Below are positions 1 through 7,368 of a stretch of 34,793 bases of DNA, piece after piece; the stretch's first letter is position 1; every line of letters starts with the position of its first letter. The stretch comes from Peptococcaceae bacterium BRH_c23 (lineage in GTDB: Bacteria > Bacillota_B > Desulfitobacteriia > Desulfitobacteriales > Desulfitobacteriaceae): the NCBI GenBank assembly GCA_000961805.1, contig LADV01000165.1, forward strand, positions 1-34,793. Direction: 5' to 3'. Under the pieces are notes generated by a model. It did no database searches, was not told where the DNA came from, and worked only from the letters and a program-made list of their open reading frames with translations. Position numbers and translations under genes: made by a program.

Positions 1-1
1 T

Positions 2-1759
2 GGCTTATATGATTTTTGGGTCGATAATCCCTTGCCCTTAGTACCTCGTCATCTACGGTTAGAAGTTGAGGAACGAGTCGATGCCCAAGGTCAGATCTTA
101 AGACCTTTAACTGAAGCGGATGCGATTAAGGCTATCTTAGCTCTGAAAAGTGAAGGTGTTGAAGCCATCGCGGTTTCGACCTTGTTTTCATTTTTGAATC
201 CTTTGCATGAACAGCGGATCGGCGTTTTGTGTCATGAATTATTTCCAGAGGCTTATGTATCCCTGTCTTCCGAGATTGCCCCAGAATTTCGCGAATTTGA
301 ACGTACCTCAACAACCGTGATGAATGCTTACCTGCAACCGATTATGAATAGATATATTTCTATTCTTCGCAACAAACTGAAGGAAAAATACGGCGAGGTT
401 AATCTGCGCATTATGCAGGCCAGCGGCGGCACAGTCACAGCAGATGCCGCTGAAAAACTAGCCATCGCCACGGTTAATTCTGGTCCTGCCGGTGGAGCCA
501 TAGCCGGAGCTTTTATTGGTAATTTAACGGGAGTACAACAAATCATTAATGTAGATATGGGTGGCACAAGTTTTGATATCAGTCTAATTGATGATGGAGT
601 ACCTAAAATAAGTTCAGATACTAAATTTGAAGGCTACCCAGTCAAGATCCCCATAATAGCCATTGATGCCCATCGGGGCGGGTGGCGGAAGTATTGCTTA
701 GAGGGACCGTGGTGGGCGATTAACGTTGGACCTCAAAGTGCAGGGGCTAATCCTGGACCAGCCTGTTATGGTAGAGGCGGGGTTAAACCCACAGTGACGG
801 ATGCCAACCTTGTTTTAGGCCGCCTCAACCCAGATTATTTCTTAGGTGGAGAAATAACCTTGGATACAGCCAAGGCCCTGCAAGCAATCGAGGAACATTT
901 AGCGGTCCCCCTAGGATTAAGTGTTGAGCAGACTGCCGCCGGGTTGATCAAAATTGTCAACGCAAATATGGCCAAAGGGATCGGTGTAAATTCAGTGGAG
1001 AAGGGCTATGATGTGCGGGAGTTTGCACTCGTCGCCTTTGGTGGAGCTGGCGGCTTACATGTCTCGGAGCTGGCCCAAGACTTAGGAATTAAGAAAGTCA
1101 TTATTCCGGCACTGGCAGGGAATCTTTCGGCCTTAGGTTTACTGGTGGCCGATGCCCGCCATGATTATGTTCGGACGGTAGCCAAAGAAATGACTGAGAT
1201 CGATTATTCCAGCATTAGAGCATTTTATCGAGATATGGAAAGCAAGGGTGAGATTCAGTTATCTGACGAAGGCTTTAGCAAGGAAAACCAAGAATTGTCA
1301 TGGTCGATGGATCTCAGGTATATGGGCCAATCCTATGAGTTAAACGTGCCCTTTGAGCGCCGGGAGATTATAGGGTTTGCTGACATCCAAGTTGCCGCAG
1401 ATAGTTTTCACGAACTTCATAAGCGCTTGTATGCTTTTAGTGACGCGGCAGAAAAGGTACAGCTTATGAATGTCAGGGTTACAGAACTAGGTAAAACACC
1501 ACCCATTCAGATCTCAGAAGTTAACGATCAGGCTACTACTCTAGAGGGTGCCCTCAAGGGTGAGAGATTGGTGTACTTTGCCGAAAGCGGTTTTGTAAGC
1601 ACGCAAGTCTATGAAAGAGTCCGTCTGCCCCAGGGGAGCATCATCTATGGTCCAGCTGTGATTGAGGAAAAGATCTCAGCAACAGTCTTGCCGCCTAGAA
1701 ACAAGTTAATGGTAGACCAGTGGCAGAATCTCATCATTACGGTTGGGGAGGGATTTTAA
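2..1759 (+). CDS. Hydantoinase/oxoprolinase subunit A (HyuA-like), 5' partial, internally damaged
   Basis: The frame is open from base 2, so the true start lies left of the window; the TTG at 32 is internal. The product resembles the ATP-using subunit of N-methylhydantoinase/5-oxoprolinase/acetone carboxylase-type enzymes. Visible family motifs are a DMGGTSFD phosphate-binding motif (near base 555), VGPQSAGANPGPACYG (near 725-770) and AFGGAGGLH (near 1035-1065). Between bases 674 and 716 the expected glycine-rich motif GAGGGSIA is in the +1 frame instead (read from base 675), and the original frame returns at about 716, so about 14 residues of the ATPase core are replaced by an unrelated string. 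It ends one base before the hyuB start. Substrate cannot be told from sequence. The family call is firm; whether the protein works is doubtful. Confidence 0.88.
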   Translation, partial: GLYDFWVDNPLPLVPRHLRLEVEERVDAQGQILRPLTEADAIKAILALKSEGVEAIAVSTLFSFLNPLHEQRIGVLCHELFPEAYVSLSSEIAPEFREFERTSTTVMNAYLQPIMNRYISILRNKLKEKYGEVNLRIMQASGGTVTADAAEKLAIATVNSGPAGGAIAGAFIGNLTGVQQIINVDMGGTSFDISLIDDGVPKISSDTKFEGYPVKIPIIAIDAHRGGWRKYCLEGPWWAINVGPQSAGANPGPACYGRGGVKPTVTDANLVLGRLNPDYFLGGEITLDTAKALQAIEEHLAVPLGLSVEQTAAGLIKIVNANMAKGIGVNSVEKGYDVREFALVAFGGAGGLHVSELAQDLGIKKVIIPALAGNLSALGLLVADARHDYVRTVAKEMTEIDYSSIRAFYRDMESKGEIQLSDEGFSKENQELSWSMDLRYMGQSYELNVPFERREIIGFADIQVAADSFHELHKRLYAFSDAAEKVQLMNVRVTELGKTPPIQISEVNDQATTLEGALKGERLVYFAESGFVSTQVYERVRLPQGSIIYGPAVIEEKISATVLPPRNKLMVDQWQNLIITVGEGF

Positions 1760-3197
1760 ATGGGCGTAGTTATTGATCAGGTGACCATGCAAGTGGTTCG
1801 TTATGCCTTGGAGCAAATTGCTGACGAAATGGGTTATACCCTGGTCCGCACTTCCCGTTCCACGATCATCAAAGAGGTTATGGATATCACCTGTGCCATC
1901 TTTGATGCCCAGGGACATACTATAGCACAGGCTCATCATGCTCCAATGCTATTGACAGGCTTTGAAATCACCATGGTAGAGTTAATTAAGCGTTTTCCAC
2001 CGGGTACCTTACAAGAAGGAGACGTGGTGATTTCCAATGACCCTTATCTGGGCGGTCAACATATCATGGATATTCAAACCATGGCTCCGGTCTTTTTTGG
2101 TGGTAATCTAGTCGGCTATGTTGGGGCCATTGCCCATCAGTCAGACATGGGGGGAGCAGCTCCGGGTGGGGTAGCAGGCGGGTTGACGGAAATTTATCAG
2201 CAAGGTTTTACCAATTTGAATATCCCTGAAGAGTACGGCGGCTCGGGAATCGATCCTCTGACGGCTTTGATTATAACTGAAGAAATTGCCCGAGGATGTT
2301 CAGCGGTAGCCACAAGTTCATCCTGCAACTCACTGGCAACCTATCCCATCTTAATCGGGGGCAATGAAGAACAGAAACAACGGTTTTTGCGTCCTATAGC
2401 TGAAGAAGGCTTATATGCTTCCTTTTGTTTAACAGAGCCGGGAGCTGGCTCAGATGTAGCAAGTCTGTCCACAATAGCCCGCAAAGATGGTAATAAGTAC
2501 ATTATTAATGGTCGCAAGCAATTCATAACCAGTGCTAATGTAGCATCGTTTCTGACGGTCTTTTGTCAATCTGGCACCGCTAAGGGGCACAGTACGATCA
2601 GTACCTTAGTTTTTGAGAGTAATACTCCGGGGGTGACCATAGGACGCAAGGAAAGAAAAATGGGCTTGCGTGCTTCGACGACTTGTGAAGTAATCTTCGA
2701 AGATGTAGAAGTACTGGTTGAAAACCTAATCAGCGGTGAAGGGGCGGGCTTTAAGCTGGCCATGGAAACCTTGAATAAAGCTCGTCCAACCACAGGGGCC
2801 ATGGCCTTAGGTATAGCTCAAGCTGCCTTAGAAGCCTCGGTAAATTATGCTAAAGAACGTATTCAATTTGGGAAACCCATTGTACAGCAGCAGGCTGTTC
2901 AGATGATCTTGGCTGATATGGCGATGAAGGTTGAAACAGCGCGCCTTCTCGTTTACAAGGCAGGTTATCTGATGGCCAAAGGGTTACCTTATACTAAAGA
3001 ATCAGCCATGAGTAAATGTTATGCTGCCGATATTGCCATGGAAGTAAGCACAGACGCAGTTCAGATATTTAAGCGGGTATGGCTATACAAGAGATTACCC
3101 GGTAGAAAAGTATATGCGTGATGCTAAGATCATGCAAATTTATGAAGGAACTAACCAAATTCAGCGCATTGTTATTGCTAAAGAATTGTTACATTGA
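1760..3197 (+). pseudogene. Chimera: hydantoinase B N-terminus fused to acyl-CoA dehydrogenase, frameshifted at 3' end
   Basis: The first ~149 residues (1760 to about 2206) are the N-terminus of a hydantoinase/oxoprolinase B subunit, with NDPYLGGQHIMD and HQSDMGGAAPGG motifs; the B subunit normally exceeds 500 residues. Without a stop the frame changes into an acyl-CoA dehydrogenase lacking its first ~40 or more residues (starting FTNLNIPEEYGGSG), with CLTEPGAGSD and RIQFGKPI motifs. Near 3071-3074 four bases stand where three are expected, so the 453-residue open frame ends early at 3121. The proper C-terminus, including YEGTNQIQR with the Glu that is catalytic in many acyl-CoA dehydrogenases, continues in another frame to the stop at 3195-3197. 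A deletion joining two genes, followed by a frameshift, is the simplest reading; an assembly join is the alternative. Confidence 0.85.
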
Positions 3198-3227
3198 CAC
3201 GCAATTTGAAGATAAAGGAGAGTTGAA

Positions 3228-3758
3228 ATGAAGACAAGCGAAAAGGTGATCGTTATTGATCCCGATAAATGCGTCGGCTGTCATAGTTGTGAGATGGCTT
3301 GTTCAATGCAACATTATGGTAAATGCAGTCCGTTATTATCAAGAATTCGCATTCAGGAATTCCGTGAAGTGAATACCTTTATCCCCATAACCTGTCAGTC
3401 TTGTGAAGATGCAACCTGTATGAAGGTATGTCCGATGGGCGCACGGATGCGATTAGCGTCTGGGGCAGTCGTCACGAATGAAGAAGCCTGTATTGGCTGC
3501 AGAGCCTGTACTTATTCCTGTTTTATGGGGGCACCGGTTGTAAACCCGGAAAACGGCAAGACAATGACTTGCGATCATTGTGGAGGGATTGAAGAACCCT
3601 GGTGTGTACGGGCCTGTACGATGAACGAGGCTTTAAAATTCATGCCTAAATATCAAACATCGAATAACATGGCGAGAAAATTTGCCGCAATTTTAAAAGA
3701 AGAGTATAAGTTGCAAGGTAGCAAAGACGAAAAAACTTCAGGATTCAGTTTCGCTTAA
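3228..3758 (+). CDS. 4Fe-4S ferredoxin-like electron-transfer subunit of an aldehyde oxidoreductase
   Basis: A 176-residue iron-sulfur protein of the DmsB/HycB type. Four cysteine groups are visible: CVGCHSCEMAC at residues 15-25, CQSCEDATCMKVC at 55-67, CIGCRACTYSC at 88-98, and a fourth group with CDHC and CVRAC near 114-130, enough for up to four [4Fe-4S] clusters. There is no signal peptide or membrane segment, so it should be cytoplasmic. A clear AAGGAG site sits just before the ATG at 3228. It lies directly upstream of the tungsten-type aldehyde oxidoreductase and the FAD/NAD gene, the order known for the AorA-AorB-AorC complex of Aromatoleum, where this subunit carries electrons between the tungsten enzyme and the flavin subunit. 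The specific partner is inferred from position. Confidence 0.85.
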   Translation: MKTSEKVIVIDPDKCVGCHSCEMACSMQHYGKCSPLLSRIRIQEFREVNTFIPITCQSCEDATCMKVCPMGARMRLASGAVVTNEEACIGCRACTYSCFMGAPVVNPENGKTMTCDHCGGIEEPWCVRACTMNEALKFMPKYQTSNNMARKFAAILKEEYKLQGSKDEKTSGFSFA

Positions 3759-3824
3759 TTGTGATTATCTACATTTGATGACGACTGCATGGGATGGCCG
3801 ATTAATAAAGGAGGCTGCTGTGTT

Positions 3825-5788
3825 ATGAATGGATGGATGGGTAGAAGATTACGGGTTGATCTGACTGAAAACAAAACTGTCATTGAAAAGCTATCACCTG
3901 AATATCTGAAAAAATGGATCGGCGGTAGAGGGTTGAATTCCGAAGTGCTTTACAGTGAGACCTGGGCTGGTATGGATCCATTTGATCCTGCCAATCCGCT
4001 GTGTTTTGGAGTAGGGGCTTTGGTAGGGTCATTTGCCCCTTTATCCGGCAGAACTACAGTCAGTGCTCGTTCACCAATGACCTGCACTAGTAGAGGTTCC
4101 GATACTCATGCTCATGGAGATACCAATATGGGCGGGCATTTTGGCCCAGCCGTGAAATATGCAGGCTATGACCAAATTATTATCAAAGGTAAGGCCGACA
4201 AGCCGGTATACCTTTGGATTGATGATGATAAAATCGAGATTAGGGATGCCAGCCATCTTTGGGGAATGAAAATTAAAGAAGCTACTACCCGCATTGTGAA
4301 TGACTTAGGCGATCCAGATATAAAAGTTGCCTTAATCGGTCCTGCCGGAGAAAACTTGGTGCGGTTTGCCTGTATCATTAATACGTATAGTGCCGCAGCC
4401 GGTCGAACTGGTATGGGGGCAGTCATGGGATCAAAAAATTTAAAAGCGATTGCCGTTCGGGGGACTAAAGCAATTACCGTGGCTGAGCCGGAAAAGTTTG
4501 CTAAAGCATCTTGGGAACTTCGAGAGAAGATCCATAATTCACCTTCAGCTATCAGACGCACAACGCAATAGGGATCAATGCCCATAAGAATGCCTCAACA
4601 GGTTATATGCCGGATATTGAAAAAACCTACGGCGGGTATGCCTGGGCTGATAAGTACCTATTTCGGAGAAAAGCGTGTTGGTCTTGCCCGGTAGGGTGCG
4701 GTCGCTATACGTATATCAAAGAAGGCAAATATGCCGGATTTAATTGTGGTGGGCCTGAAATGGAAAGCGTTTGTAATTTGGGGCCAAGAATTGACACTAA
4801 GGATGTTGACGCAGTCAATGTCATGTGCGGCATGGTTAATGAGTTTGGTATGGATAGTGTTTCCGCAGGGGCTGCCCTTTCCTGGACGATGGAGTGTTTC
4901 GAAAAAGGGTATCTCTCAGAAAAAGACACTGGGGGCATTCCCTTCGCCTGGGGTGATTGTGAAACTTCAATGAAGGTATTAGAGATGATTTCCTCTAGGC
5001 AGGGATTTGGGGATATTCTGGCCGAGGGCAATATTCGAGCGGCGGAAAAAATGGGCGTTGGCCTGGATGTAGTTCCCCACTGTCGGGGCTTAGAACACAT
5101 TAGTGTGGATCCCCGAATTACCTTAGGATTTAGCTTAGGATTTAGCTTAGGTTATGCTATGTCCACCAGGGGCTCAGACCATTTAAAGAACTACTCATGT
5201 TTAGAGTTTCAGGGTTGCGCCATGTCACGTCCGGATCAGGTTGCCGAAGTACTAGGACCAGAATTAACGACTGAATTCTGGAGTGAGTTCCCAAAAGAGT
5301 TGTACACCATGACTACCAAACCGAAATTGTGCACCTGGTCGGAAAAAAATAAATGTGTAGCCGACTTGGTAGGCTGTTGCTGTCAGGCTATCGGTTCCTG
5401 GGGTGGTGCCGGAACATGGAAAGAGGCCTATGCACCCTTGTTACGCTTAATTACCGGAACCGATCTTTCAGATGATGAAATATTCTTGACTGCAGAGCGC
5501 GTCGTAACTATTGAAAGAGCACATTGGAACAGGGAAGGCAGCGCCCGCCAGGATGATACTCATATTGAACGGTTTTTTGAAGAGGGAGTTGTTGATGGTC
5601 CGTATAAAGGGTTTAAACTTGATAGGGCTGAATGGGCTTGGGCCCAATCAGAATACTACAAATATCATAATTGGGATGAAGATGGTTTTATTTCTGCGGA
5701 TAAGTTACGTGAACTCGGGTTAGAACAAATAATTCCGGATCTGGAAGCAGGACGAACTTTATACAAGTCAGATGTCAATAAGGAGTAA
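3825..5788 (+). pseudogene. aor: Tungsten-containing aldehyde:ferredoxin oxidoreductase, single-base frameshift
   Basis: The catalytic subunit of an aldehyde:ferredoxin oxidoreductase, which oxidises aldehydes to acids with a tungsten (or molybdenum) bis-pterin cofactor and one [4Fe-4S] cluster. The start is the ATG at 3825 (MNGWMGRRLRVDL), behind AAAGGAGG; an upstream in-frame ATG at 3789 has no such site. The N-terminal part (to 4571) has GGRGLNSEVLY and TGMGAVMGSKNLKAI. The frame then breaks: restoring one T in the run near 4543-4545 joins it to the downstream part as IHNSPFSYQTHNAIGINAHK, and this continues to the stop at 5788 with CWSCPVGC cluster ligands. Total length of about 654 codons matches the family. 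The frameshift is either real decay or a sequencing error; without repair the two halves would be separate. Confidence 0.87.
5123..5146 (+). repeat. 12-bp tandem duplication inside the aldehyde oxidoreductase gene
   Basis: The unit TTAGGATTTAGC occurs twice head to tail (5123-5134 and 5135-5146), followed by a partial third TTAGG. It adds four residues, giving LGFSLGFSLGYAMSTRG, where the family as I know it has a single LGF/LGY step. The frame is kept. It looks like a slippage duplication. Confidence 0.75.
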
Positions 5789-5816
5789 AGATGGTCGAAA
5801 AGTAAGGAGTGCAGAC

Positions 5817-7097
5817 ATGCATATTGTGATTATAGGCAATGGAATTGCAGGAAATGCTGTCGCTTCTAGCATTCGAAAACATGATCTGCAATGCAAGGTT
5901 ACGATAATTTCAGAGGAGACTTGTCATTCTTATGATCCTGGTTCGCTTCCTTATTATGTTAGCAATGACGTACCTAGGCAGGCAGTTTTCCTTAGAGGCG
6001 GGGAAAATTCTGCCGATCATAAGATCAACCTTCTCTTAGGACATAAAGTAACGGATATTGATACAATTAATAAGAAGTTATATCTGGAGAACCATGCTGA
6101 ACTAGGGTATGACAAGCTGGTGATTGCTACAGGTGGAAAATCAATCATGCCAAGAATTGAAGGAATTAATAAAGTCGGGGTATTAGGTTGTAAGTCCTTA
6201 CTAGAGGCTGATCAATTAGCTGCACATCAAGGGAGAAGCGCAGTAATTATCGGTTCAGGGCTGATCGGCATTGAGGTGAGCGAGGCCTTAAGGAAAAAAG
6301 GTTATGAGGTTTATCTGGTGGAATTGCTGGCGTGGATCATGCCGAAGGTATTTGACGAAGGCCCTGCCCAATTAATGGCTGAGGGTCTACAGGCCAATGG
6401 CATTAGTGTTTTAACCAATGAAAAGGTGTTGCAGATTATTGGTGATACTCACGTCAGTGGAGTAATCACCGATAAACGGAAACTTTCCTGTGACACCGTT
6501 GTTCTGGCTACCGGAGTATTACCCTCTAATGAGTTAGCTGTACGTGCCGGGATCTCAATTGGCAAGACCCGGGGGATTAAGGTTAATGATCAGATGATGA
6601 CGAACGTTCCGGATGTCTATGCCTGCGGAGATTGTGTCGAGGCTAAGGATGCCTTCAGCGGGGAAAGTTCACTCTTCTTATTGCGGCATAACGCTATTGA
6701 ACAGGCAGCAGTAATCGCCCAAAGCTGTATAGGTATACCGGGGAATTATCGCGGTAGCTGGAATTTTACCAGAGCTCACTATTTTAGTACTCACGGGATA
6801 TCCCTGGGCAAGACGTTAAGCACTTTCTCTGACCCGGAGAATGCCGAAGTAATTGAAGGATTTTATGGGTCAGATTATTACAGATTGATAATCTATCAGG
6901 GCAAGCTGGTCGGAGCGCAGTTAATTGGGCAGAAGCTGACCCAGCAGGCGGGGATATTATTAGGTGCTATGTGGCGTCAAGATGATTTAGCGGACCTGCG
7001 GGAAAATTGGAAAACTGTACAGCAATTTAATTCCCCCTATCCCTGGCAGTATCGAATCCTTGGCCGATATATGAATCTAAGTCAAGTGGGAGCCTAA
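5817..7097 (+). CDS. FAD/NAD-dependent oxidoreductase, likely flavin subunit of the aldehyde oxidoreductase
   Basis: A 426-residue pyridine nucleotide-disulfide oxidoreductase-fold protein. The ATG at 5817 is chosen because it follows TAAGGAGTG and begins directly with the dinucleotide-binding strand MHIVIIGNGIAGNA; a frame-open ATG at 5772 lies inside the preceding gene. A second nucleotide-binding motif is GSGLIGIE, followed by VLATGVLPSN and YACGDCVEA, typical of FAD/NAD(H) reductases such as rubredoxin reductase or the nitrite reductase N-terminal part. No CxxxxC redox disulfide is present. It starts 28 bases after the aldehyde oxidoreductase stop, so the three genes form one unit. The likely role is passing electrons from the tungsten/Fe-S subunits to NAD+, as for AorC of Aromatoleum; that role is inferred from context. 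Confidence 0.8.
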   Translation: MHIVIIGNGIAGNAVASSIRKHDLQCKVTIISEETCHSYDPGSLPYYVSNDVPRQAVFLRGGENSADHKINLLLGHKVTDIDTINKKLYLENHAELGYDKLVIATGGKSIMPRIEGINKVGVLGCKSLLEADQLAAHQGRSAVIIGSGLIGIEVSEALRKKGYEVYLVELLAWIMPKVFDEGPAQLMAEGLQANGISVLTNEKVLQIIGDTHVSGVITDKRKLSCDTVVLATGVLPSNELAVRAGISIGKTRGIKVNDQMMTNVPDVYACGDCVEAKDAFSGESSLFLLRHNAIEQAAVIAQSCIGIPGNYRGSWNFTRAHYFSTHGISLGKTLSTFSDPENAEVIEGFYGSDYYRLIIYQGKLVGAQLIGQKLTQQAGILLGAMWRQDDLADLRENWKTVQQFNSPYPWQYRILGRYMNLSQVGA

Positions 7098-7143
7098 AGG
7101 CCAATTTTTGCATTGTAAGAGAAAATTATTGAATAGTCCAGTT

Positions 7144-7159
7144 GTCGCATAATCGCACC
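7144..7159 (+). repeat. Direct repeat copy 1 (GTCGCAT-N4-GCACC), candidate activator site
   Basis: A 16-bp element, GTCGCAT followed by four bases and GCACC, that recurs exactly in its fixed positions at 7233-7248. It lies about 140 bp upstream of the sigma-54 promoter at 7288 and its right end runs into the long palindrome at 7154-7189. The spacing is suitable for an enhancer-binding activator site, but no regulator gene is next to it. Confidence 0.5.
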
Positions 7160-7189
7160 GGTTGTTGTATTAATGCAACAGCCGGTGCG
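7154..7189. promoter_or_regulatory. 36-bp near-perfect palindrome upstream of a sigma-54 promoter
   Basis: The left arm CGCACCGGTTGTTG and right arm CAACAGCCGGTGCG flank a centre TATTAATG that is itself nearly symmetric. No T-run follows, so it is a poor rho-independent terminator for the gene ending at 7097. Its place about 100-135 bp upstream of the -24/-12 promoter suits an upstream activator binding site; an RNA hairpin at the end of the upstream operon is the alternative. Confidence 0.6.
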
Positions 7190-7232
7190 CTTGCGGAGAA
7201 TGAGTGCCTTCGGCTCTAAAATACAAGTTAGC

Positions 7233-7248
7233 GTCGCATTTTTGCACC
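7233..7248 (+). repeat. Direct repeat copy 2 (GTCGCAT-N4-GCACC)
   Basis: The second copy of the element at 7144-7159, 89 bp further on and about 40 bp upstream of the -24 box. The seven-base and five-base constant parts match exactly and the four-base gap has the same length but a different sequence. Two phased copies next to a sigma-54 promoter suggest protein binding rather than chance. Confidence 0.5.
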
Positions 7249-7287
7249 AGATGTTATAGAGAACTCATTGTTTCAGCGACTCTGGAG

Positions 7288-7304
7288 TTGGCATGATATT
7301 TGCA
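7288..7304 (+). promoter_or_regulatory. Sigma-54 (RpoN) -24/-12 promoter
   Basis: The sequence TTGGCATGATATTTGCA fits the sigma-54 consensus TGGCACG-N4-TTGCA with one mismatch. The invariant GG (7290-7291) and GC (7302-7303) are exactly ten bases apart. It lies 65 bp upstream of the start codon at 7369. Transcription would need an ATP-using enhancer-binding activator, probably at the palindrome and repeats upstream. Confidence 0.88.
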
Positions 7305-7368
7305 TTAAATACGGTTCAAAGAAGTCTGAAAAGTGAATAAACAACAATTATAATGGGGGTGCGATTTT

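Noticed and set aside
699..701. TAG at 699-701 as a pyrrolysine codon in the hydantoinase gene
   Set aside because: It is in the +1 frame within a segment already carrying indels; a Trp-to-stop change is simpler and nothing else suggests pyrrolysine use.
2269..2400. Reading the 1760-3121 frame as a genuine two-domain hydantoinase B/acyl-CoA dehydrogenase enzyme
   Set aside because: Both parts are truncated at the join and the 3' end is frameshifted; no such domain pairing is known to me.
7154..7189. Rho-independent terminator of the aldehyde oxidoreductase operon
   Set aside because: The dyad is strong but no T-run follows and it sits in an upstream activator position for a sigma-54 promoter.
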